Assembly (NCBI GenBank): GCA_963580455.1
Contig: OY756962.1
Location: 10,310,001 to 10,374,000, forward strand
Length of the DNA stretch: 64,000 bases
Direction: 5' to 3'
Origin: Euonymus europaeus
Taxonomy: Eukaryota; Streptophyta; Magnoliopsida; Celastrales; Celastraceae
Under the pieces are notes generated by a model. The model had not been told where the DNA came from, searched no databases, and saw nothing but the letters and a program-made list of their open reading frames with translations. Position 1 is the first letter of the stretch, and each line of letters opens with the position of its first letter. The position numbers and the translations under genes were made by a program. This document shows, piece by piece, positions 55,314 through 64,000 of the stretch.

Positions 55314-56291
55314 TCAGTTGAAGGAATTCATCATCTCCAGGAGAGTATCCAACTTTTGCTCTATCCGCTGTTGTCGAGCCCCCAATTGGGTTAAATGCCC
55401 CATAATTGTACTCAGTGTGGGTGGAGGTGAAGAGTCTACAGCTAGCAGTGGTGATGCTCCATGTTGTGAGGAATCCTCAGCGTGTTGTGCTAAAGCAGTT
55501 CGAGCAGTTCGCATATTGCTTGTACTTTGGCTCCATGTCCACATTTCCAGTAGTGTGACTGGATATTCTGAAGATTGCTGAGGTCGAGGAGGCCGAATAC
55601 CCTTGAATTGAAGCAATCGCGTGATGAGCCTTGGAAAATATAATTTTCCAATTTTGGCAGGCCTCTGTTCTACAAAAATTTTGGCCTTGAGCATTGAAGC
55701 CATATAAATTTTCCCTACATCAAACCAGGTTCCCTTATACATATAGTATAAGGTTGCTAAGAACTTGCTCCGTCGTTGTTGAGAATGGCCGATGGGGCAG
55801 AGATTTTTTCTAATGGCGTCGTCCAGCATCCACATCTTTGGTGGCAAGTAAGAATGTCTTGTAGCCTTGGCATATTGATCGTACTTACGCCGGCACATCT
55901 CATTAATCATCTGTTCTTTTGTTGCCGTGATAGGTGCTTTAAATCCAGTTGAAACATCATATTCGAGTGGAAAACCTAGACAAAAACAGAGTTTCGCTGT
56001 CGTAAATCGAACTTTTACGCCAACTATGATTACCTCATACACTGTGCCCTTCTCGACCTCCTTAAGAGTGGAATAAAACGAACGAACGATTTCCGGATAG
56101 ACGGGCAAGTTCATATGAGGATCTGGATCCACGAGAAACATCAAATTGTGCGTCCTCAAATACTGCATCGCCCACCGAGTAGCATCGGCTTGTTGAATGA
56201 GTGTGTCGATCTTGCATTCCGGGATGATATCAGCTCTCTGGAAGAGACGGTCTTTCAGCTGGGAGGTAGACGAACTGGGGCGTCTCGGCAT
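55314..56291 (-). CDS. ORF in env position of nested Athila (325 aa)
   Basis: An uninterrupted minus-strand ORF starts MPRRPSSSTSQLKDRLFQRA and lies downstream of pol in element orientation, where Athila elements carry their env-like ORF. The sequence (MNLPVYPEIVRSFYSTLKEV, KLCFCLGFPLEYDVSTGF, LPPKMWMLDDAIRKNLCP) matches the family usually annotated as putative plant transposon protein. A short C-terminal coiled coil (LGARQQRIEQKLDTLLEMMN) ends it. I see no signal peptide or convincing membrane anchor, so an envelope role is not supported by the sequence. It is the only unbroken long ORF of this element. Confidence 0.75.
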   Translation of the reverse strand: MPRRPSSSTSQLKDRLFQRADIIPECKIDTLIQQADATRWAMQYLRTHNLMFLVDPDPHMNLPVYPEIVRSFYSTLKEVEKGTVYEVIIVGVKVRFTTAKLCFCLGFPLEYDVSTGFKAPITATKEQMINEMCRRKYDQYAKATRHSYLPPKMWMLDDAIRKNLCPIGHSQQRRSKFLATLYYMYKGTWFDVGKIYMASMLKAKIFVEQRPAKIGKLYFPRLITRLLQFKGIRPPRPQQSSEYPVTLLEMWTWSQSTSNMRTARTALAQHAEDSSQHGASPLLAVDSSPPPTLSTIMGHLTQLGARQQRIEQKLDTLLEMMNSFN

Positions 56292-56424
56292 GTTTGCGAT
56301 GGCTGCGAGAGAAAATTAGAAATGAGTAGAAGTAAACACAGTAAGAAGGGTTGCAGTGCAGAAATATTCTTTTTTTTTCTTTTTTTTTAAACTTTTTTAA
56401 ATTTCACAATCACATACCGTGAGA

Positions 56425-58746
56425 TCAAAATATGGGTTGCCTCCCATGAGCGCTGTATTTAACGTCTGAGCTAGACGAAGTGATACCATGTTGGTATACA
56501 TGAACAACTTGAAATGGACCATACCATCGCGAACGTAATTTCCCTGGAAAAGGTTTAAGTCTAGAATTAAACAAAAGTACCTTTTGACTAGGAGAAAATT
56601 CTTTAGTCAAAATATTCTGATCATGGTATCGCTTGGTCCTATCCTTGTAAATCCGCGCATTTTCATAAGCTTCATCACGTATTTCTTCAAGTTCACTTAG
56701 TTGTAATTTTCTCTTCTCACCAGCAGCATCATAATCAAAGTTGAGCCTTTTAATTGCCCAGTATGCCTTGTGTTCAAGTTCTACAGGAAGATGACAAGCC
56801 TTTCCAAAAATCAAACGGTATGGAGTCATGCCAATTGGAGTCTTGTAGGCAGTTCGATATGCCCAAAGAGCATCATTTAATTTTATACTCCAATCAGTTT
56901 TCTTGATATTCACTGTCTTCTCCAGAATTCGTTTGATTTCTCAGTTAGAAATCTCAGCCTGTCCACTAGATTGAGGATGATAAGCAGTGGCAATCTTATG
57001 TGTGATGTTGTATTTGGCAAGGTATACAATCACCTTGGAACCAATTAAGTATGATCGGAATTTCTCCAGTGCAAAGACCACTGCTAGTAATTCTTTCTCT
57101 GTTGTTGAGTAATTGAGCTGAGCATCATTAAGAGTACGACTGGCATAATAAATGACATGTGGCAACTTGTCAACTCTTTGACCCAATGCCGCCCCAACTG
57201 CATAATCACTTGCATCACACATGAGCTCAAATGGTAAACTCCAGTCTGGTGCTATCATTATTGGTGCTGACGTAAGTAACTGCTTCAATTTGTTGAATGC
57301 TTGTAGACACTCATCGTCAAAGTTGAGAATTGCACCTTTGGTAAGTAGACTGCATAGTGGCCGAGAAATCTTCGAGAAATCTTTGATAAAGCGAAGATAG
57401 AACCCCGCATGTCCAAGAAAAGATCGCACTTCTCTAACTGAAGTGGGAGGTGGTAATTTAGATATAACTTCAATTTTCGCTTTGTCCACCGCAATCCCAT
57501 CTGCTGAAATGAGATGGCCAAGAACAATACCTTCTTGCACCATAAAGTGACATTTCTCCCAATTGAGAACCAAATTAGTTTCCTTGCATCTTTCCAAAAC
57601 CAAGGCAAGATTATAAAGGCATGTGTCAAAAGAAGAACCAAACACAGAGAAATCATCCATAAATACCTCGATGATATGACCCACCATGTCAGAGAAAATG
57701 CTTGTCATACATCGTTGAAATGTAGCTGGTGCATTGCATAGTCCAAACGGCATCCTTCTGTATGCAAATGTTCCAAAAGGACATGTAAAAGTTGTCTTTT
57801 CTTGATCCTCAGGTGCAATGACAATCTGATTATAACATGAGTATCCATCAAGAAAACAATAATGAGAATGACCAGCTAGTCTTTCTAGCATCTGATCAAT
57901 AAATGGCAATGGAAAGTGATCCTTTCTTGTAGCAGAATTTAGCTTCCGGTAATCAATGCACACACGCCACCCTGTCTGTTTTCTTATTGGGATGATCTCA
58001 TTCTTTTCATTGGTGATCACTGTGATTCCTGACTTTTTGGGAACAACTTGCACTGGACACACCCATTTGCTATCAGAAATAGGATATATAACTCCAACAT
58101 CGAGCAACTTCAATATTTCAGTTCTGACAACCTCTTTCATAGCTGGATTTAGGCGTCTTTGTGCTTCCGGCGAGGATTTTGAATCACCTTCTAGCAAAAT
58201 TCGGTGCATGCACATAGTAGGACTTATGCCCTTGATATCAGCAATGGACCATCCAAGAACACTCTTGTATTGACGTAACACCCGCAAAAGACTTTCTTCC
58301 TCTGAAACAGTAAGATTAGCAGCTACAATGACAGGTAATGCTTCATCAACACCAAGGTAAGCATATTTCAAATGCTCCGGAAGTTGCTTCAATTCTAACT
58401 TTGGTGGACATTCAATGGAAGGGATCACTTTGGTGAGTGGAGGACCAAGAACTTCAAAAGTTCGTCTCCATTGGTTATTTGATAGTTGCTGCTTCTCCAG
58501 ATATGCACAAAATTCCGCAACTCCTCCATCTTCATTAACCTGCAATTCAGGAAAAGTAAGGCAAGTTGCCAAATAATCAGTAGAATGATGCTCCAAAAAT
58601 GTATCAAAAACTAAATCATCTACAATTTCAATGCTGAAACATTCCCTGATATCCGATGGATGTCGTGTAGCTTCAAAAAGCTTAAATTCTACTGTTTGTC
58701 CTTGCACTGTCATAGACAAACAACCCTTTTGAACATCCACAATAGT
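56425..58746 (-). pseudogene. RT and fused, deleted RNase H/integrase of nested Athila
   Basis: One frame continues from the protease through 58740-56425, with TGA at 56938-56940. RT is complete: GWRVCIDYRKLNSATRKDHF, LDGYSCYNQIVIAPEDQEKT, RMPFGLCNAPATFQRCM and the active site VFMDDFSVFG. RNase H begins (ELMCDASDYAVGAALGQRVD, STTEKELLAVVFALEKFRSY), then VIVY runs straight into LAKYNITHKIATAYHPQSSG, the end of the integrase core. The rest of RNase H, the integrase zinc finger and the first two catalytic acids are thus gone by an in-frame deletion at about 57014-57026. The tail has [20 protein letters not shown], a strong Athila signature. Confidence 0.9.
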
Positions 58747-60591
58747 TCATGCAGTGGCCAAGAAAGGTCGACCCAAAATAATTGGTACATTTCTGTCTTC
58801 CTCCATGTCAAGAATGATAAAATCTGCTGGAAGGAGGAATTTGTCAACTTGGACAAGCACATCCTCTATAATTCCCCTTGGAAATTTTATTGATCGATCT
58901 GCTAATGGCAAAGTGATTGAAGTCGATTGTAATTCTTTCTCCAGACCTAGCTGCACAAAAACAGAATATGGCATTAGATTAATACTAGCACCTAAATCGA
59001 GAAATGCTTTTTCAAAAGAAACTTGACCAACAACACAAGGAATAGTGAAACTTCCTGGATCCTTCAACTTTGGTGGTAGTTTCTTGTTCAACACGGCGCT
59101 ACATTGTTCAGTTAGCATCACCTTCTCGTATGGTGCCAGCTTCTTCTTTCTTGTACAAATATCCTTCAAAAATTTTTCATAAGCTGGAATTTGTTAGACT
59201 GCGTCTAGGAGAGGTATGTTAATCTCAACCTTCCGAAAAATATCCATGACCTTCTGCATTTGTTCAGCCCTCTTTTCGCTCTGCAATCGGCTAGGAAAAG
59301 GCACATGAGGTTCAAAACTATGAGTTTTTACAGGTGCACTAACCTTGCTTTGAATCTTTGTGGATTCTTTCTTCTGTGACCTTTCTTCATTTTCGGAAGC
59401 GTCTTTGTCCAAATATCCCACAGTTCGTCCTCCACGAGTAGTGATGGCATTCATTTGTTCCTTACCTTTCGGATTCATTTCTGTCTCACTTGGAAGTCTG
59501 CCAGATTCTCTTTCACTCAATTGCTTTGCAATTTGACCAACTTGAACTTCAAGTTTCTGAATGGAAGCTTGAGTATTGCTGAATTGTTGATCATAAATGC
59601 TATTCTGCTGCGTCATCTTTTGAATGAAATTATTGGTATTAAGAGCAAGAAGAGCCATTTGTTCTTCCAAAGAAGTTTTTCTTGGTTCTGTTTGTGCTTG
59701 CTGCCGATTTTGATGGATTTGCTTGTTATGATCTTGTCCCCTCCAACCAAAATTTGGATGGGTTTTCCATCCCGGATGGTTTGCTCCTTGCTTTCCTCGA
59801 GAAGAGAATTGTTGAGAATTCTCGCTTAGAGTTTCAAATAACTCAAAAGCTTCTTCACTACTTTTCTCCATCAACACACCTCCACATGCAGAGTCTATGA
59901 TGCTTGTATTGTTAGCATCCAACCCTTCATAAAAAGCTTGAATTTGATCTTCTTGAGATACTTTGTGGTGTGGACATTTGAGAAGCAGCTGTTTAAATTG
60001 CTCCCAAGCTTCATAGAATAAGTCACCATCCTTTTGCTGCCATGTTTGAATCTCTCTCCTTAATTGCTTTGTTTTCTGGGCTGGAAAAAATTTCTTCAAG
60101 AATTTTGTTGCCATTTCCTCCCATGAATTGATCGATCCTGGGGCCAATGAATTGAACCATAATTTTGCAGCATCTTTGAGGGAAAATGGGAACAAAATGA
60201 GTCGGACTTCCTCTGGTGTCAAACCTTGGACACGTTGTGTCATACAAAGGTCAAAGAAATCCCTGATGTGAAGATACGGATCATCTAATGGCGTGCCTCT
60301 AAAATGAGGTACTGCATTAAGCAAAGTTGGAGAGAATGTGACATTTCCTTGAACATTGGGTTGAAGTGCTATGCTTGATGGTTGAGCCAAATTCTGAGGT
60401 ATAAATGAATTCTTCATTGGCCTCCGGACTTGTGCATTAGCTTGTGGATTTACGACTTGGGCAAGAGCATTTATATTTTGTTCCTCCATATTTCTTTTCA
60501 CTCTTGCCTCTCTTCTGAGTTGTGCGAGAGTTTGCTCAATCTCCGGATCGTATTCAAGTAGGTTAAGACTTTTGGATCGACGTCCAAGCAT
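58747..60591 (-). pseudogene. Gag and protease of nested Athila (two stops)
   Basis: ATG 60591 opens MLGRRSKSLNLLEYDPEIEQ. The Gag capsid shows LLNAVPHFRGTPLDDPYLHI, VRLILFPFSLKDAAKLWFNS and QTKQLRREIQTWQQKDGDLF. The linker contains the IAKQLSERESGRLPSETE-type tail common to Athila Gag. TAA near 59194 is followed in the same frame by KKKLAPYEKVMLTEQCSAVL and the protease site FLDLGASINLMPYSVFVQLG, then IILGRPFLATA. A TGA at 58744-58746 precedes RT. Gag-protease-pol thus share one frame broken by only three stops. Confidence 0.88.
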
Positions 60592-60673
60592 GTACTGAAA
60601 GAATTAAATAAACTAATAAATAAATATGCAATAATATACACAATTGAAACTAGAGATAAATTAATAACTTCAG

Positions 60674-60691
60674 TCCCCGGCAACGGCGCCA
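60674..60691 (-). other. Primer-binding site of nested Athila (tRNA-Asp)
   Basis: On the minus strand TGGCGCCGTTGCCGGGGA, seven bases inside the LTR, is the exact tRNA-Asp-complementary site used by Athila. Confidence 0.92.
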
Positions 60692-60698
60692 AAAACTT

Positions 60699-61891
60699 GT
60701 TATCGTTTTAAAACTACTAAAAAAATAGTAATTCTATTTATACTCGCAAGCGCACGAATCCAAGTAGTATGAATGTGGCAAAAACGAGTGTCGTACCCAC
60801 AGGGACTGAAGATTAACTAACTCTAATTCTTAAAAAAAACAAGTTTTTCTTTTCTTTTTCTTTTATAGTAATATTAATAAACACCAAAACTAAAATTGAG
60901 AGATCAACACAAATAATAAATACTAAGGCTTTGATTTCACCACTCTATTGTATTTAAATCATATGGTTATCAATTATGAATTCATCCAAGCATGTCAAAG
61001 ATCAAGTTTTCTAATTCATGTAGTAGTCATTGGCATCTAACTTACCACATCTATCCTTACTTTGCAATTATCTATGGCATCTAGATTAATTTGACAAACA
61101 AGAATGCATTAGGATCAATGTAACTTATGAAATGATCACAAAACTCCTAGCATATGACATCTATGACTAGGTAACTTTGGTAATAAATTGCAAGAAGATA
61201 TTGTCAAATTGAGCATGACATCTACTACAATTTGCATGACATTAATCAAACCTAGATGGTAGCTAAGCATCAAGATTTAATTATTAATAAACATAGCAAT
61301 TTAATACTTGACATGACATGAATAAATCACAATTAACTCAACCAAATTTATTAAACACAATAGAGTGAATCCATCATCACCTTAGTAAGAGGATTAGTTC
61401 CTCATATTAAGTTTACAAAACAAATAGCAATAAATAAAATTCACAAACATAAGTATAAAATAACTAGAAAAACCCCCTTATTATACTTGATGCAAGAACT
61501 CCTTCACTTTTCTCCTTCTTCCTCTTGTTATTTCTCTTCTTCTTGTTGTGTTTGGTGTGTGTGTCCTTAACAAAGAATAGATCATGCCTTTATATAGGCA
61601 ATGGCAAGGACAAATATTCAACCATGGCAAGCTTGAATGCCAACCATTGTTGAATGCCAACCATAGTTGAATGGCAATGAAGAAGTTGTAAGCAATGATG
61701 TCAACAAAAACCTTCCATGATCTTCACTTGGATTGGACTCATGATTGGGCCTATAAATATGAAAATAAACACAAAGTGATTCATCCATGGTGATTAACAT
61801 TTATTTGTACAAAATCACTTCAAAAACCCCAACTTTGTGACAAATGCTAATGATAATTTACATTTAAAGTAGATGTTTTCAACATCTATCA
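60699..61891 (-). repeat. 5' LTR of nested Athila (right copy)
   Basis: 1193 bp, the same termini as the left copy. In element orientation this is the promoter-bearing LTR. A CCTATATAAAGGC-like TATA box is at about 61600-61588 on the minus strand. Confidence 0.92.
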
Positions 61892-61896
61892 ACTAT

Positions 61897-62763
61897 TATC
61901 GAGAACCTTTGTCCCTTTGCTCAATGGGGGCTAGACCTACTGGGACCTTTCCCCAGGCAACAACCCAGAGAAAGTTTCTTATAGTGGTAGTAGATTACTT
62001 CACAAAGTGGGTTGAAGCCGAGCCTCTCACAACCATCACCGACCACAAGGTAAAAAAATTCATATGGAGAGCCATCATCTGCAAATATGGTGTTCCTCGG
62101 ATCCTCATTACCGATAATGGTCGACAGTTTGTAAGTGCGAACATCCGAGAATTTTGTGAAGAGCTGGGCATCAATCTAAGAATCACTGTTGTAGCGCATC
62201 CTCAAGCTAATGGTCAGGTCGAAGTAACCAACCAGATCATCCTCCAAGGACTGAAAACTCGTCTAGACCAAGCCAAGGGGCTTTGGACCGAGAAACTCCA
62301 CAGCGTCCTCTGGTCATACAGGACCACGCCAAGAACGTCAATGGGAGAAACGCCTTTCTCCCTAATGTTTGGATCAGAAGCTATTATTCCAGTGGAGATC
62401 GGGGTCCCTGCACCCCGGATTGTTAACTTTAATGAGTCAGAAAACAACGACTTGCTACTTAACAATCTGGATCTCTTGAAAAAATCTCGGGAGACTGCTC
62501 GGATTAGGACTACATCTTACAAACAAAGGACAGCTTGTTACCACAACAAGAGAGTCTGAACAAGGAGATTCTCTGAGGGAGATTGGGTACTCAGAAAAGC
62601 GGTTGAAGCTGGAAAACATCCTGGCAAGCTCGGGGAGACTTGGGAAGGCCCTTTTCGGGTTATCAAGGTCATGCTGGATGGAACCTACAAGTTGGAGAAT
62701 CCCGATAAACCAAGAGAGATGCGTCCTTGGAATGCTACAAATCTCAGAAAATATTACATTTAA
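61897..62763 (+). pseudogene. Integrase core and C-terminus of Tat pol, after the insertion
   Basis: The reading frame left at 52984 resumes after the second ACTAT. A one-base shift near 61955 then leads to VVDYFTKWVEAEPLTTI (first Asp), RILITDNGRQFVSANI (second Asp) and VAHPQANGQVEVTNQII (Glu). All three catalytic acids are present. SMGETPFSLMFGSEAIIPVE follows; a TGA at 62557-62559 (CGA expected) and then EGDWVLRKAVEAGKHPGKLG and WEGPFRVIKVMLDGTYKL close the protein at TAA 62761-62763. Confidence 0.88.
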
Positions 62764-63245
62764 CTTTCTCTTGTCGGCATGTATTTAAGAACTCCTTTTT
62801 CCACTCGTTCCTTACATGAGGCTTAGGACTTTTTCTCATTTCAATGAAAGTAGCTCGTTCTCTTACAAAGGTTCGCAATACACAGCTTTGGTACATTACA
62901 GCTTATTTCAATTAAGTTACAATGGCCGAGCATTGTTCCAGATTTCTCAAACGACAGTGGACGAGAAATGACTTGGCATGTTACAACTTAATCCAACTGA
63001 GTTACAGCAACCAAGTTAAAACGAGTTTGCTACGACCTAGAAGAGTCTAGGCCACAGGAACTGTGGGTTTGCTCGGATCTATTACAGTTTAAAACGATTT
63101 AAATTACAATATTCGAGCATAAACAAAGGCAAATTAACGAGATCGCAAAAGGCAATAAGAGAAGAAACTTCATTAATAATAAACTCATTCACAAACAAAA
63201 CAGAGAAAGTGTTCAAAAACTACAACTAAAATAGTGAAAACAATC
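62764..63245. other. Untranslated region between pol and antisense ORF
   Basis: Loose repeats of GTTACAA / ATTACAGCTTA / GTTACAGCAACC-like words occur at 62890-63115. No coding signal. This corresponds to the repeat-prone region seen at 936-1880 in the other Tat element. Confidence 0.5.
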
Positions 63246-64000
63246 TAGTTTTCTACATCAACTGGCTCCTCGGTGGTCAGGTGCTTCTCGGTCTCCTCAC
63301 CATGAGCAGGTTTCGGGGAGCGTTGTCTTTCGTAGGAGCAAGAGGAACATCGGTGTCCATATACGCCTCGATGTCGTCCTCGTCGTCCCCATCCTCCTGA
63401 AGAAGGCGGAACTGCTCGTACGCCTCCTCCTTGACAACGTCCACGTCGTCCTTCCCAACGAGGCCAGGACACAGCTCGTCCATGATCTCCGAGCTCTGAC
63501 CCTTGCTAGCAAGAAACCTCCGAGCTTTCTTGACAGCAGCCTGGAAGCAGAAAAAGCCCTCTTGCTTAAGGGTGAACCGGAATTCCGTGGAGTCCCTGAA
63601 CTCCTGAAGGCCGGATTGGCAACCACTCTCGAACATCCGGGCCCTCTCTACTTCAGCGGCCGACCTTTGCTTCTTCAGCTCCTCCTCGGTCTCCTTCAGC
63701 TTGGTGGCCAGAAGAGCCTCCGACTCCTGGGCCTTCTCAAGATCCCTCCTGGGCCTTCAGTCTTCTCGGCCCTAGGGCCCTTTTGAGCAGGTGGATTTCC
63801 TGAGCAGCAGTATTCTTCTCGGCCGCCGAGCTCCGGACATCGACAGAGAGTTTCCCGAGAAGGGAGGCCAGCTAAAAGCAACAATGAAACGAATTATAAA
63901 AGAAAACCGAAGAAGAAGATTGGCAAAGCTAGGAAAAATCAATACCTCAAAAAACGTGACAGCAGAGGCCTCCATTCTTTCCTCAATAGACATCTCCTCG
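63246..64000 (-). pseudogene. Antisense accessory ORF of Tat element, with probable intron
   Basis: On the minus strand an open tract enters from the window edge: EEMSIEERMEASAVTFFE, then a 74-bp stretch with GTATTG...TTTTAG ends (63945-63872), then LASLLGKLSVDVRSSAAEKN, TAAQEIHLLKRAL and, after a frameshift near 63775, a charged coiled coil (EALLATKLKETEEELKKQ). The C-terminal part reads FESGCQSGLQEFRDSTEF and ends in an acidic tail (LLQEDGDDEDDIEAYMDTD). The protein opposes gag-pol, as in Retand/Grande-type elements. Function is unknown. The intron is inferred from frame and splice signals. Confidence 0.6.

Larger units (their letters stand above)
52985..61896 (-). mobile_element. Nested Athila-lineage element (52990-61891) with 5-bp TSD ACTAT
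   Basis: LTRs at 52990-54193 and 60699-61891 both start TGTTATCG and end CATCTATCA in plus-strand reading. ACTAT flanks the element at 52985-52989 and 61892-61896. Inside, on the minus strand, lie a tRNA-Asp primer site (60691-60674), gag, protease, RT, a truncated RNase H, the integrase tail and an env-position ORF (56291-55314), then a G-rich tract at the left LTR. By eye the LTRs differ at about a dozen bases plus a few indels, so the insertion is recent relative to its neighbours. It lacks the integrase core and so cannot move alone. Confidence 0.93.
48044..64000 (+). mobile_element. Tat/Retand-like Ty3/Gypsy element, host of a nested Athila
   Basis: The 5' LTR (48044-48548), a primer site, gag, and pol with RT, two RNase H domains and integrase lie on the plus strand. 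A non-coding tract and an accessory ORF on the opposite strand (63250-64000) follow. The 3' LTR lies beyond the window. The dual RNase H and antisense ORF identify the Tat lineage and suggest Retand/Grande-like relatives. A younger Athila-type element (52990-61891) sits in the integrase. The rest is only lightly damaged: a handful of TGA stops and two or three frameshifts. Confidence 0.88.

Noticed and set aside
56115..56390. Plus-strand frame opposite the env-position ORF
   Set aside because: Antisense shadow with a low-complexity Phe tail from a T tract.

Overview
The window is nuclear DNA of a flowering plant, most likely a eudicot with a large, repeat-rich genome. This rests on a plant-type sphinganine C4-hydroxylase gene, plant FAR1, HSP101 and Ulp1-like gene fragments, and the standard plant LTR-retrotransposon lineages (Tat, Athila, chromovirus). 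The species cannot be fixed from sequence alone. I saw no tRNA, rRNA, CRISPR or bacterial-type features.

Only one gene looks intact: a two-exon sphinganine C4-hydroxylase (257 aa; coding exons 31525-31755 and 36107-36649) with a 4.35 kb intron and a spliced 5' leader. Nearly everything else is mobile DNA in various states of decay.

Layout. 1-9465: a decayed minus-strand Tat-lineage Ty3/Gypsy element, split by a solo LTR (4863-6810, TSD GATCT). 9484-10085: degenerate telomere-like repeats in a higher-order pattern. 10601-14468: a broken multi-exon gene with a Ulp1-type (C48) protease domain. 14948-22876: a chromodomain-bearing (Tekay/Del-like) Gypsy element with a truncated 3' LTR, abutting a FAR1-family pseudogene (22877-23622, minus). 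23819-28555: a Mutator-like element with a 9-bp TSD (TACAAAATA) that carries an HSP101 gene fragment (a Pack-MULE) and an unidentified spliced gene on the other strand. 28895-30660: a ~153-bp tandem array just upstream of the hydroxylase gene (31160-36960). 37361-41920: a second Mutator-like element (9-bp TSD TATTTTTTA) preceded by a ~1.9 kb inverted partial copy, giving a palindrome of over 4 kb. 42318-42789: a 236-bp tandem duplication upstream of a TATA-like site. 43310 to about 46930: a pol-deleted Athila element. 47429: a CACTA-like terminus. 48044-64000: a plus-strand Tat/Retand-like element running off the window. Its integrase is split by a younger minus-strand Athila element (52990-61891, TSD ACTAT).

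The most interesting structures are the inverted Mutator-like pair, whose read-through transcript would be a long hairpin; the Pack-MULE with the intron-containing HSP101 piece; the two Tat elements that each carry a reverse-strand accessory ORF, one with a probable intron; and the nested Athila element, which has lost most of RNase H and the integrase core yet has near-identical LTRs. Premature stops in several elements are repeatedly TGA where a CGA arginine codon is expected, as methylated-CpG decay would give.
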